From: Bos javanicus
Lineage: Eukaryota > Chordata > Mammalia > Artiodactyla > Bovidae
DNA length: 64,000 nt
Direction of reading: 5' to 3'
Assembly (NCBI RefSeq): GCF_032452875.1
Contig: NC_083882.1
Coordinates: 32,170,001 to 32,234,000 of the forward strand
The notes under the pieces: generated by a model
The model's input: the letters and a program-made list of their open reading frames with translations, nothing else
Databases searched by the model: none
Told to the model about the DNA's origin: nothing
Part shown: positions 20,923 to 32,932 of the stretch, in pieces
Position numbering within the stretch: the stretch's first letter is position 1
How the letters are laid out: the number at the start of each line of letters is the position of its first letter
Program-made: the position numbers and the translations under genes

Positions 20923-23282
20923 GTGAGTTGAAAGCATTAAGGATTAAACTGCTTTTGTGTTTCCTTTCTGAGGCTGGGCGTTCTGGGATCGGGCTGGGGG
21001 GGGGCGCGGGTTCGTACAAGCAGGGATGTGGGGGTGGGGGTTAATTGTCGGTGCTGGACATAGATGGACGTTCCCAAGGGGCCTGGAAGGTTCTGAAAGG
21101 TCAAGGGGTGGAAACACTTATATAGCCACTCAGAGGGTCTCTGGGCGCTAGGAATTTGGTCTTTTCCTGGTCCGAGCATCCTTGACAAACACACATTTCT
21201 TGAAATCCCAATGGAAGAACACAGAAAGGAGGGATGGGGCTAAGTGGCTTTTTTCTTTAATCCTACTACTGAATTCTCTTCAACTCAGGCCCATTTCTTC
21301 GGGAGGTTTGGACACATGTTCATCTACATGGCTAATAGAATGTGTAGTCATTGGCTAGTGGGAGTTAATGCTCTAAGAAAAGTAGTAATTAAGCTTCCAG
21401 CTGTCAGTAAGTAGCTTAACTCTCAGCCTTTGGGAAAATCTTCTCCTTGATTTTATGTGTTGGAGCCACATGCTGAAATGGAGGGCTTGCTCATTCAAAA
21501 CCACAGTTGATTATTTAACGGGACTTGCCTTGCAGCTGTATCAAGTTGCAACCATACTTCCTCTTGAGTAAAGGAAAAAGCCAGGCCTGGCCAAGAGTCA
21601 GTTGGGCTGCTCTAGCTGGAGGGAGGTGAGCTCGCTTTCGTAATGCGTTTTGCGGCTGGTGCCTCCTTGACCTCAGGCTCTGACAGTCTCCTCTGTGCCT
21701 GAGAGGTTACTCTTTTCGCTGTTAAACCTTAAGGGCTAAAACCAGATGTCATGTTTTCCTTCAGGTTCTCACTTATTTATATGATCGGTAGCTGGCCAAG
21801 CAGAAGCAGGTCAGTCCCCTTGGTAGGTTCTAGGGTGGAGAGAGGATCTCCCCTAAAGGGAAAGCAGGGAGTGAGGTTGAAATCAGGAGAGAAGAGGCGA
21901 GAGGCTGAAGGCCAGAGGGGTTCCCCATTACACACCTTGAACAAGGTTTCTTAAAACCACTAAACTACGGCAGATTTTCTTCTGACAGGCTGTTTGCCTT
22001 GAGACACTCCCTGGATCATTTGCTTTCTGCCTTGCCTGTCTCTTTCTCTTACACACACATACATGTGCACATGTACACAGAGCGGCCCAGGAACACAAGC
22101 ATCCTTGAGTTGCTTGGGGCTGGGGTGTGCTGGGAATGCGGAGGTGAGAGGTCAGGCCTGAGGACTGATACCTCCAGGTGTATGGTGCCTCATAGGTCTT
22201 TTTTGTTTTAGTTTCTTGGGCTTGTGCCTTTTGTGATTTTAATTTCTTAATTTTAAGGCCCAAGGAGTGATTCCCAGATTTCTTTTACAGACTGAGTCGA
22301 GTGGGGCTGAGGTAGAGCATTATCTTGCATTCCTTTATCCCTGTTATTTCTAGATCTCACACCCAAGAATAAGATATATCCCATTTGGCGCTTTCTGTAC
22401 TCTTCTTTCTGACCTCAAAGCTCCATCTGTTTTGCAGACATACCTGCTTTGCCGAGTGCCGATGGTGGTTTCTGTACTGTTTCTGGCCAGTGGTAGGATC
22501 AGGGGCCATGTCTGTCTGAGCCACACTGATACAGTACCCAGTATTTTGCACAATGCTTGATATATAACATGTACAATAGAGTTGAATGAATCTTGGCCTA
22601 ATTTAGAAAGATTAGGCTACTGGGCTTTTTTACTGGGAGCATGGGATAGGGTTGGGGGACATTAATTATTGGTTCTTTTGTTATAACTCTCCCCTCTTGT
22701 GTGTGGCTTATTGATTTACATGGTATTGGTGGCAAAACTGTAGTTGTGTTGACTTCTTCCTTCAGCAGATGGACGGACCACCAGATTCCAAGGTCAGTGG
22801 TGTTGGCTGGAGGCTCCAGGTGAGACAAACTAGGCTACCACCTGGAAGTGATGTCTTAGAATCACCTGCGTCAGCATCAGCAAGGGCCCTGGTTAAAAAT
22901 GCAGATGGCTTGGCCCCCATGCATATTCTCCCCCCTACCCCCCTGAGAATCCCTGGGATGCCCAAGAATCTCTAAAATTTGAGACATTCTTCCCTGAAGA
23001 CTTGTATATGCAGGAGCTTTGGACGGTAATTATATCATCAAAGGGACATTTCTCAGTGGGTAGGTTGAGAGGAGAGATGCCACTGGCAGTGGATGAGAAA
23101 ATAGGTATTTTTCTGCTTAATATATTAGAGTCTTAAGCCATAAGGATATATGACATTGGCCCTGGTTGGATAACTCTATCAGTAGGCATGTTGAGGTCTG
23201 CACCTCCACCTTACTTCTTATCTGGGGTGTTCCCAGCACTGTAGGTGCTGGATTTGGGGAATTCTGAATGACTTTAATGTTT

Positions 23283-23482
23283 GTTCCAGCTCTTTGTGAC
23301 CCCATGGACTGCAGCACGCCAGGCTCCCCTGTCCTTCAGTGTTTCCCGGAGTTTTCTCAAACTCGTGTCCACTGAGTCGGTGATGCCATCCAACAATCTT
23401 GTCCTCTGTCGTCCCCTTTCCTCTGTCATCCCCTTCTCCTGCCTTCAGTCTTCCCAGCGTCAGGGTCTTTTCCAGTGAGTTC
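23283..23482 (-). mobile_element. BovB 3' tail, antisense
   Basis: The antisense BovB terminal segment is recognised by tctttgtgaccccatggact, gccatccaacaatcttgtcc and cagggtcttttccagtgagt. It has a local duplication of the cctctgtcgtcccctttc stretch. No coding part remains. Confidence 0.85.
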
Positions 23483-23853
23483 CCAATGATTCGACTTTAA
23501 TGTTAACCGGATTCAAATCAATTTAGGAAAGTCAAGAAAATAATTGCAAAATGACAGAAAATTGCTTTGGGGTGATTAACTTTTTTACCTTTTTCCAGCA
23601 GTGTGACTGATTCCAATTGCTTGCAAGTTAGTTTTTTAGAAATGTCAGGGCAGCCAACTGGGCTCTGGACTGGGGCTGGTTTCCAAGTCTCCAGAACCCC
23701 CTGGGGCCCTCCTGGCCTGGCTCTTATTTCATGAGTGCTTTGTATCTGATGCCCATCAATTTTTTTTATTCCTTGGCTTTTGACATGAAGTTCATATACT
23801 TACTACTAGTCCACACCAAATGATAGGGCCTTTAATAATTTGTGCCCTCATGA

Positions 23854-23938
23854 GCTGCAGCCAGCCATGCTTCTCTGTCCATGGGTTTTCCAGGCAGGAA
23901 TACTGGAGTGGGCTGCCATGTTTCCTCCAGGGGGATTT
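23854..23938 (-). mobile_element. Bov-tA fragment, antisense
   Basis: Only the BovB-derived centre remains (ggaatactggagtgggctgc ... tcctccaggggg). It is cut off by the adjoining CHR element. Confidence 0.75.
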
Positions 23939-24153
23939 ATTTTTTAAGAATATTTATTTACTTGGCTGCTGTGCAGCATCTGAGTTGCAGCATGTGGGAT
24001 CTTCCAGTTGCAGGAGGCAGAATCTTTCTTTAGCTGTGGCATGCAGACTCTTAGTTGTGGCGTGTGGGATCCAGTTCTCTGACTAGGGATCAAACCTGGG
24101 CTCCTGCATTGAGACCACGGAGACTTAGCCACTGGACCACCAGCGAAGTTCCG
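23939..24153 (-). mobile_element. CHR-type SINE, antisense
   Basis: A longer CHR form with the internal body (gcagcatctgagttgcagca, tggcatgcagactcttagtt) and an antisense head ending ccactggaccaccagcgaag. It lies directly against the Bov-tA fragment and probably inserted into it. Confidence 0.82.
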
Positions 24154-24818
24154 ATGGGGCCTTTAAAGCAACAGAGAGGCACCTCTGCAAAGGGACTAAC
24201 ATTAGTTTGTGAACTTGGTGAGACACAGCTGGTAGGTGCTTCCTGTAGGTAACAGTAGTTGCCAAAAAGTTGGAAGGATGTGAGGCTTGGCTGCTTCACT
24301 CTCCAGCTTCACTCCCAGCCTCTCCTGAAAGGCAGGCTCAGACATTTCTTGCCCGAAGTGCAGCAGTGAGCCAATGCTTGATGCATGGGCTTGATGCAGT
24401 CTCCTTGCAAGTGATGGCAGCCACAGCTTGGCAGGGTGCAGACGGTGTTCTCAGGCAGGCTTGGCAAACATGCTCTTTGGTTTTGTCAGTAAAGTTTTAT
24501 TGAAACACAGGCATGCTCAGTTGGTGTGTGTCATCCATTGCTGCATTCATGTTAGAGTGGCAGAAATGAATCGTTGCATAGAGGCGGGATGGCCCACACA
24601 GGCTAAAGTACTTCTGTGCGGACCTTTACAGAAAAAGTTTGCCAACTGTTGTTGTAGAGGCAGGATTCTGTTCCCCTTTCAGTTGGTGTTAGGCAGCTAG
24701 AATCCTCTAGTGCAGGAGCTTGCACTAGATGAACCTGCGGTGCATCCCCCGAGAGTTCAGGCGACAGGCCTCCCTAAGTTGCTGTGCCCTTTACACGCCA
24801 TGGTCTTATCTTTGGGAT

Positions 24819-25040
24819 GGGTGTGTGAGCGCTCAGTTGCCTCAATCATGTCTGACTCTTGTGACCCCATGATCTGTAGCCCCCCAGGCTCCTCTGTCCA
24901 TGGGGTTCTCCAGGCAAGAATACTGGAGTGGGTTGCCATGTCCTCCTCCAGGAGATCTTCCCGGGGACTGAACCTGGATCTCCTGTGTCTCCTGCATTGG
25001 CAGGCAGATTCTTTACCACGGAGCCACCTGGGAAGCCCCG
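24819..25040 (-). mobile_element. Bov-tA SINE, antisense
   Basis: A full antisense Bov-tA from gagcgctcagttgcctcaat to gagccacctgggaagcccc, with the usual BovB-derived middle. Confidence 0.9.
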
Positions 25041-25465
25041 TCTTTGTGATATTATGGCTCATTCAGACATCTTGCATGCCACAGATTTCCTGAGAGAGCT
25101 CAATTGTACTTTCACTACTCTGACCAACCGACCACTAATTTCACTATTGGAAACCGACTTCTAACCATCGTTATGCTATTTTTAAGTCCCTAATGCTGAT
25201 AGAGTTAACACAAAAACCTAGTAATTGCCTCAGAATTGTGGGCTTCTACATGAGAGATTAACTGACCACAATTGAAGTGTGACTTTTAGGATAACCAACC
25301 AAAATCCAAGCATTGACAAATTATTATAATTATGACATTGCTTAAGTGTATCCGAACACAGACATAGGTATAAGTACCTAATGCTTGTTACTCCATATGC
25401 AACAATAAAGTTCAAACGTGTTTACGGATTAAAAAGGAGACTATAATACCAATACATTTCAAATT

Positions 25466-25727
25466 GATTTTTTATAATACCAGTATTGAGATATGATTCA
25501 TATCCTGTAACATTTACCCTTGTAAAGTGTACAGTTCAGTGATTTTTAGTATGTTCATAAGGTCAGGAATTGCTCACCACCATGTAAATCCAGAGCGTTG
25601 TCGTGACCTGTGAAGGAAACCTCATACCCACTAGCAATACTTTGTACTCCTCTCTCCTTCCAGCCCCTGGCAACCAGGAATCTACTTTCTGCCTTATGGA
25701 TTTGCCTATTCTCGACATTATTATGAT
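25466..25727 (-). mobile_element. Old L1 3' UTR, antisense
   Basis: Mammalian L1 3' UTR words in antisense: gtgtacagttcagtgatttt, ctggcaaccaggaatctact and gatttgcctattctcgac. It is cut by the following CHR element. Confidence 0.65.
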
Positions 25728-25846
25728 TATTATTAATTGCTGCACCTTGAGGTATGTGGGATCTTAGTTCCCTGACTTGGGATTGAACCCACACCCCCTG
25801 CATTGGAAGTGTTGGGTCTTAACCACTGGACCACCAGGGAAGCCCC
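25728..25846 (-). mobile_element. CHR-type SINE, antisense
   Basis: gtgggatcttagttccctga through cttaaccactggaccaccag ggaagcccc marks an antisense CHR head. It sits in the preceding L1. Confidence 0.82.
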
Positions 25847-27699
25847 TCTCTTAAATTCTTGATGTGTTATTTCCGTTTAGGATGGAGGATTTGAAGGTTA
25901 GGTCCGGCATCTGGCCTTCCTCAAGAATAGGTTGTAGTGACTGTTGTGTTTGCTTTTCATTTTTTGAAAAATTTTTTGAAAAAACCAGATATTTTAAGTG
26001 ATATACTGTGGCAACGCTTCACATCAGGGTAAGTCCTTCCCAGGGCTTTTTGTTGTTGCCTTTTTTGGGTTTTGTGTTGTGAGTTTCCTGCATTAATTTT
26101 GTAAAGTTTGCATCCGTCAGTGGGTGTGGCAGTGAAGTCCTGACCATTAGTGCTCAGCTGGTGAGCAGTGATTTCTTAAAGCGCTTTCAGCCAGTCTGTT
26201 GGCCTTTGCTGAGGCCTCTGAGTGTGTGTTGGCGGCATGCCTTCGGTGCCTTGTCCAGCGCTGCCTTAGTCTTCATTTCTTGTTTGTGTGGAGACTCAAG
26301 ATTATTAACCAGACGTGAGGAATTAGGCCCTTTCCATTCTTTCCTGAGCAAAACACAGCCCTGCATGCGCGTGACCTTGTAAATTCCTTGGAATGTTTCA
26401 GAGCTTATCAAGGCCTCTTATGAACATCTTCTCCCATTTTTCCTTTTATGCTTTTTAGTTCATCCTTTGTGAGCTCCAAGTGATAATGTTTCTCTGGCAG
26501 ATGTGGTGTTAAAACACCACTTGTCGGTGTTTCCCGTAAATGCCCAGGCTGTAGGTCTGTGTGTAGAGAGAACTGAGTCAGGTTATTTAAGGAGACGACC
26601 TGAGAATGCAGCTATCAAGCGAGGCACCAGGCAGATAAAATCTGACAGTCCTCTGGCTGTGGGGCATTTGGGGAGCTCCAAACCTGTTCTGTCCTCTCCT
26701 GGGCTGCTGGTTTTCATAGCGATTGTGGCTGTGACACTGTGGGTTTCCCACGCTACTAGTACCTCAGCTAGAGAAAGAAGGGTTGGGATTAGGACAAGTT
26801 GAAACATCACCAAGTTCACCGTTCTTGCTGAGCTTCAGTCATTGTCTTGAATAAATGCCTCTTGAATTTTTGCAAGCTTTAATTTAATTTTCAGGATTCT
26901 GAAAAAGTTGATTTTGAGAATTTTTGTCAGTGCTCTTGTTGTTCGCATGGATGACTGGATTTTTAGAGTTCTTTCCTCTGCCATTCCAGAAGTGCTTTCA
27001 GTTAATATTAACTCTGCAAACTTTTTATTATTTCCACATTTACAAAAAAAAATTTTTTTTTTGTGTTGATATGACCTCTCCTTGTGCCTTTATTCAGTCT
27101 CAAGAGTATCTGCTTTTGCTAATCTCTTTTCAACTGTCTATGCACTACTTATTTTTCCTTGGACTATTTTAAACTAAATCTCAGCTATATCATTTTATCT
27201 ATTATTAGGCATAGATAACGTGAAGGGGAATGATAGTTTGCTGAAACTTTGTTACTGCTTCGAAGAGAAAGTGGCACCAAGTGTTACAGCCCAGGTGCTT
27301 CTGCCCCCATGTCCTTGTCTGCCACCTGCCTTGGGTCCCTCATTTCTCCCACCAATTTTATCTGAAACTTTCAGTTGAATAGATCACTGTGACATCTTTT
27401 GGCCTTCCCTTGGCAAGAATATATCATATTTAGTTCTCTTCTGCTCTCTTCTCCGCACCCCCCCCCCTTTTTTTTGGCTATTGACTTAATCTGAAGCATA
27501 AATGTAAACTCAGGCTTTGAAATTCAGATTATTCAGATTCTTATATTTATTTTTTACTTATCAGAAATGAAAACACCAAATGAAAAATATCTTGCTATGA
27601 ATTCACAGGCCCTATAATATTGCTGTAAATTAAAACATTTAAATAATTCCTAGTTGTTGGTGACAGTATGTGTGCTGGTAGATAAGTATTAACTGGAAT

Positions 27700-28060
27700 A
27701 GCCTTTCAGGAAGGCCATTTATCCTGTCAAAATGGAAATTTTGACCTAGGAATTCTAATAATGCATCTTACAGATTTTCTCCTGTAGCTGTGAAAAAGGT
27801 AATTCATACAAGTACGTTCATTGAAGAGTGCTTCTAGAAATAACCTAAATGGCCATTAATAGCTGTTAAATCAAAGATGTCTAAGATACACTGCTGATGG
27901 AAAAAGTTAAATTGTAGAACAGTAAGATACTCTGTTAACGAAAAAAGTGTTACATAATACCATTTCTCTCATGAGTTACACAGCCAATTTCTATCATGAT
28001 CCAGTTGTATGTGAAAAAGAAATTTGCATATATCAATTTGGCAATGTGTTTGGCTACTCT
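27700..28060 (+). mobile_element. Probable old L1 3' end, sense, highly diverged
   Basis: Words such as aataacctaaatggccatta and gctgttaaatcaaagatgtc resemble the sense L1 ORF2-end/3' UTR. Divergence is high and the edges are uncertain. Confidence 0.4.
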
Positions 28061-28178
28061 TAACAGACTAGAAATAAAAGCGACTTCGCCAAGACGGAGG
28101 TTTATTTTTCTCTCTTTAGTGCTGCCTAAAGCTAGGGCTGGCATGTTGGTGCCCAGGTGTTCCTGGGGACCAAGGCCT

Positions 28179-28291
28179 CTTTTTCTTAATTTTTTGGCCG
28201 CCCATGTGGCATTTCCCTGACCAGGAATTGAACTTGTGTCCCCTGCATTGGAAGAGCATAGGCCTGACCACTGGACCACTGGGGAAGTCCC
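28179..28291 (-). mobile_element. CHR-type SINE, antisense
   Basis: ccatgtggcatttccctgac, aattgaacttgtgtcccctg and gaccactggaccactgggga mark an antisense CHR head. The flanking aag-cctct words may be the target duplication. Confidence 0.8.
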
Positions 28292-29062
28292 CAAGCCTCT
28301 ATCTTGCTATTTGACCATCCAAAGGAATAATTTCCACACTCTCCCTCAGGGTCCCTGACATTTACACTAGGCTTCGAGTCTGTTGGAGTCAGGAAGAATG
28401 AGGACAGATAGAAAGGCTGCAATAGGACCCTCCCAGCTGGTTCAGTCCCTTTCAACAGCTTTCCTTGAAACCCAGCACAATAGTCTGTTCATGTCTCATT
28501 GACTGGTCCTTAGTAACATGACCGCACAGAGTTGTCCAAAAGAAAGAGAGCCTTCGGCTTTTATTTGGGTGGTTGTCAGGGTTTGCTAAGGAGGAAAGGG
28601 CTGGTGGATGTTGTGGTGAGTGGCACAACGTCTGTCACTGTGTAAAGATGCTCACGGGTGGTGGCACAGAGCGTCTTATGAGAAGAAACGGATCTGCATT
28701 TTACCTTATACCTGTCTGTACTGTTGGATTTTTCGTGAGCATACAGTCTCTTACTCCTATAATAACGATAAAGAGAAATTCAGCATCGACAATGGTTGAA
28801 GAAATACATCTTACGGTTAATAGTGTGTCATAGTTTTATTGTTAACACTTTTCTTGGTGGTGGTAAAATATTACACTAACTTGCCTACAAATGCTTTAGA
28901 AGTGAACCTGACTATCCAGACTTAGGAATACTTCTCTCAGAATAAAGTGGGATGGATGTATTTAGAGGTTTTTCATGACCTTAGTACTCTTGCATTTATA
29001 TCTTGCTGTCTATTCTCACTTCTCAGGTCTCCCAGCAATCATCTTTAAGAACATATAACTGG

Positions 29063-29230
29063 TGATGGGCTTGGACTTCCCTGTTGGTCCAGTGGTTAAG
29101 ACTCTGTGCTCCCAATGCAGGGGCCATGGGTTTGATCCCTGGCGGGGGAACTAAGATCCTGCATGCTGTGTGGCACAGCCAAACAAAACAAACCCAAGAA
29201 GTGAACAAACAAAAGCTAATGATGGGCTTG
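29063..29230 (+). mobile_element. CHR-type SINE, sense, 11-bp target-site duplication
   Basis: The sense CHR spans 29074-29219: a head gacttccctgttggtccagt, a body ending cacagccaaacaaaac, and an A-rich tail. The direct repeat tgatgggcttg lies at 29063-29073 and 29220-29230. Confidence 0.88.
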
Positions 29231-29339
29231 AGTGTCACTGAGAGAAATGGCTCCTTTCTCAGGTATAATTGCAGTAGGAAGTAGTGAAAAAACATAAAGC
29301 ATAAAAAAATGTTTCACTGATATCCGTGTCTAGTTCTAG

Positions 29340-30966
29340 TTCCAGTTCAGTCACTCAGTCATGTCCAAGTCTTTGCGACCCCATGAACCGCAGCATGCCA
29401 GGCCTCCCTGTCCATCACCAACTCCTGGAGTCCACCCAAACCCATGTCCATTGTGTTGGTGATTCCATCCAACCATCTCATCCTCTGTCATCTCCTTCTC
29501 CTCCTGCCCTCAATCTTTCCCAGCATCAGGGTCTTCTCAAATGAGTCAGCTCTCCGCATCAGGTTGCCAAAATATTGGAGTTTCAGCTTCAGCATCAGTC
29601 CTTCCAATGAATATTCAGGATTTATTTCCTTTAGGATGGACTGGTTGGATCTCCTTGTAGTCCAAGGGACTCTCAAGAGTCTTCTCCAACACCACAGTTC
29701 AAAAGCATCAGTTCTTTGGAGCTCAGCTTTCTTCACAGTCCAACTCTCACATCCATACATGACTACTGGAAAGACCATAGCCTTGACTAAATGGGACCTT
29801 TGTTGGCAAAGTAATGTCTCTGCTTTTGAATATGCTATCTAGGTTGGTCATAACTTTCCTTCTAAGCAGTAAGCGTCTTTTAATTTCATGGCTGCAATCA
29901 CCATCTGCAGTGATTTTGGAGCCCCCCAAAATAAAGTCAGCCACTGTTTCCACTGTTTCCCCATCTCTTTGCCATGAAGTGATGGGACCGGATGCCATGA
30001 TCTTCATTTTCTGAATGTTGAGCTTTAAGCCAACTTTTTACTCTCCTCTTTCACTTTCATCAAGAGGCTCTTTAGTTCCTCTTCACTTTCTGCCATAAGG
30101 GTGGTGTCATCTGCATATCTGAGGTTATTGATATTTCTCCTGGCAATCTTGATTCCAGCTTGTGCTTCTTCCAGCCCAGCGTTTCTCATGATGTACTCTG
30201 CATAAAAGTTAAATAAGCAGGGTGACAATATACAGCCTTGACGTTCTCCTTTTCCTATTTGGAACCAGTCTTTTGTTCCATGTCCAGTTCTAACTGTTGC
30301 TTCCTGACCTGCATATAGGTTTCTCAAGAGGCAGGTCAGGTGGTCTGGTATTCCCATCTCTTTCAGAATTTTCCACAGTTTATTGTGATCCAGTCAAAGG
30401 CTTTGGCATAGTCAATAAAGCAGAAATGGATGTTTTTCTGGAACTCTCTTGCTTTTTCGATGATCCAGTGGATTTTGGCAATTTGATCTCTGGCTCCTCT
30501 GCCTTTTTTAAAGCCAACTTGAACATCTGGAAGTTCACAGTTCATGTATTGCTGAAGCCTGGCTTGCAGAATTTTGACCACTATTCTACTAGTGTGTGAG
30601 ATGAGTGCAATTGTGTGGTAGTTTGAGCATTCTTTGGCATTGCCTTTCTTTGGGATTGGAATGAAAACTGACCTTTTCCAGGCCTGTGGCCATTGCTGAG
30701 TTTTCCAAATTTGCTGACATATTGAGTTCAGCACTTTCACAGCATCATCTTTTAGGATTTGAAACAGCTCAACTGGAATTCCGTCACTTCCACTAGCTTT
30801 GTTCATAGTGATGCTTCCTAAGGCCCCCCTGACTTCACAGGATGTCCGGCTCTAGGTGAGTGTGAGTGATCACATCTTCATGATTATCTGGGTTGTGAAA
30901 ATCTTTTTTGTACAGTTCTTCTGTGTATTCTTGCCACCTCTTCTTACTATCTTCTGCTTCTGTTTA
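29340..30966 (-). mobile_element. BovB, longest reverse-transcriptase relic in window, antisense
   Basis: This is the longest BovB here, missing the endonuclease half. Going 5' to 3' on the - strand: 30806-30363 encodes the N-terminal reverse-transcriptase blocks (GIPVELFQ, FIPIPKKGNA, FCFIDYAKAFD with the first catalytic Asp). 30357-30025 encodes GIPDHLTCLL, GCILSPCLF and the YADD box. 30007-29747 and 29778-29488 encode the C-terminal blocks. Frameshifts separate all four. The 3' tail is at 29340. Confidence 0.94.
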
Positions 30967-31272
30967 TTTATATATATTCTAAGGATTTATATAGGGTGGC
31001 TTAAATCATCTGACCTTGATACATAGCTATAAAACTTTATTGACTTAAGGAGGGCTTTTGGAATTTATACATAGCAATTTTGGGAACTCTCTCACTCGGG
31101 TGATGCATTTTGTGTTTTTAATCAATCCATCGTTTCTATAGCCCCATACTGAGGACAGGCTATTATGCAGTTTTCAGGGTGCCATTTTGGGAAGGCAGTC
31201 TTCTGTACTTCTCGGCCTGGCTTCTTTAAAACAAACTACTTTTAACCAGTGTTCAGTGGTGGCTTGGAAAAA

Positions 31273-31294
31273 GTGTGTGTGTGTGTGTGTGTGT
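31273..31294. repeat. (GT)11 microsatellite
   Basis: About eleven GT units in a row. Likely length-polymorphic. Confidence 0.9.
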
Positions 31295-31892
31295 ACATTC
31301 AGCTGCTCAGGTGAATAGAAAACAACTTCACCTTCATCAGCTTGCTCTTCACAAAATTTGTTAGACATCCATGGGCATGGAGTATTTAGCAGTTGTCATA
31401 TTATAGTCAAGGAAACATGACATCAAAAAAAAAAGGGAAACTTGAAATCCTCTATACTCTGTAGGAGTTAAAAATCTGTAATAAACAGTAGCAACATAGT
31501 CAAGGATAAGTGAAGCCAAACTCACCATTTCTGGCTGGGGATCCTGACATTCAGGTCGGATGATAGCCATGCCCATGAAGATGTCCACACGAGGATGGGC
31601 CTCCCTGTCTGTTCTCCTAGACGTGCAATATTGGCCTTCAAGTTTCCGGTCACAGACTTGTAGAACTGGAAAGAGACACGTAGAGCCTTTGCAGTGTTTC
31701 TTATTCTCTTTTGGATCACTGGCCCTTTTGAGAAACTTCTGAAATGTCTGTATCCTCCCAGCACAGTGAGTGAGTGCATCCACATGCAAAATTTGCATAT
31801 ATATTTATGGAGTTCCTGGATCATTTAAACCCGTACCCAAAGTCCTCATTCAAATCAGCTTCTCAATTTATAGAGGGATACACTGGAACCTA

Positions 31893-32100
31893 GGCTTCCC
31901 TGGTGGCTTAGATGGTAAAAAATACACCTGCAATGTGGGAGACGTGGGTTTGATCCCTGGGTTGGGAAGATCCTCTGGAGCAGGGAATGGCAACCCACTC
32001 CTATTTTCTTGCCTAGAGAATCCCCACGGACAGCAGAGCCTGGCGGGCTGCAGTCCATGGGATCGCAAAGAGTCGGACACGACTGAGCGACTAAGCACAC
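31893..32100 (+). mobile_element. Bov-tA SINE, sense
   Basis: A full sense Bov-tA: the head ggcttccctggtggcttaga, the middle ggcaacccactcctattttc and the tail gactgagcgactaagcacac. The near-repeat tggaacct/tggaacat at the two sides suggests its target duplication. The copy is well conserved. Confidence 0.9.
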
Positions 32101-32830
32101 AGAAATTGGAACATAGAGAAATTGAGCGCTAACTCTGAATCTAGCGCTTTTACACACATGAGCAAGCTCCCAGCTGTGATTAATATCCCTGAAACACAGT
32201 GTAACCAGCGTCACGTGCGTGGTCAGCATCCCATGGAGTACTCTGTCTCTACCAAAGAAAATACATTGTAGCAAGAGACCCTAATCAATGAGAAGGATTA
32301 AAAGACTGAAAAATAGAATCAGTGACAATTCCTTCAACTGTTGGTAAAAATTAAAGCCCTGTGACTCGGGGATCCTTGCGACCTAGAAATAGTAGAAAGG
32401 GGAAGAGGATGTGTTTTGTATGCATATCAGGTGTGTGGCGGACCTCACCCTCTGGTGGTTTGGGGGCTGTATGTTCTGCCCAGCTTGTCTCTCCAGCCTC
32501 ATCACACAGCCCTCTCCCTTTCGCTCTCTGCTTAAGCTTTGGCAGCCCCTGCCCCCTCCCCAAGCTCAAGTTCTCCCCTCATACTTTGTCCTTTCTCTTC
32601 ATGTAGTGCCTGGAGTGTCTGTATCTATTGCAGACCAGGTATCTAGGATATAGTGGTACAGCCCAGGCTGCCCAGTGACGGCAAACATTGCAAAATGTGC
32701 ATTTGTGGTAACACTCTTTAGTGTTTTTAGTAGAATCAGAGGGATCTGACTTTCCTGTTTCCTTTTACACTTGTTCTGAATGATTATCATATGGTACAGT
32801 TGATATTTTTCTCCTCCTCTTCCTTGGCAG

Positions 32831-32932
32831 CATCTCTTCGGCAGTCCACAACCATCCTCTGTCCAGCTCTGGGTCTCCTTTGGCCGGAAGCCCATGCGAG
32901 CAGCCCAGTTTGTCACAAGACATCCTATTAAT
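32831..32932 (+). CDS. SORL1: SORL1 exon (probably exon 7), residues 314-347
   Basis: Thirty-four codons, phase 0 at both ends, acceptor ccttggcag and donor gtgagt. It encodes HLFGSPQPSSVQLWVSFGRKPM and on to FVTRHPIN. From VQLW onward it matches the human protein. The first ten residues differ at three positions from remembered human (L316F, E319P, Q321P), adding two prolines to a loop. It is the shortest in-frame (symmetric) exon in the window, so skipping is tolerable for frame. The next intron is short and starts with several G-runs. Confidence 0.95.

Larger units (their letters stand above)
20923..32830 (+). other. SORL1: SORL1 intron 6 (11908 bp)
   Basis: GT-AG intron (gtgagt ... ccttggcag). 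It contains G-runs at 20994-21042, BovB pieces (23283-23482 and 29340-30966), Bov-tA (23854-23938, 24819-25040 and 31893-32100), CHR (23939-24153, 25728-25846, 28179-28291 and 29074-29219), L1 pieces (25466-25727 and 27700-28060) and a GT run (31273-31294). I see nothing recognisable in 21050-23280, 24154-24818, 25041-25465, 25847-27690, 28292-29060, 30967-31270, 31295-31890 or 32101-32830. Confidence 0.85.

Noticed and set aside
20534..21019. 161-codon minus-strand frame overlapping exon 6
   Set aside because: It lies antisense to a conserved SORL1 exon and is explained as a shadow frame. No independent protein similarity is seen.
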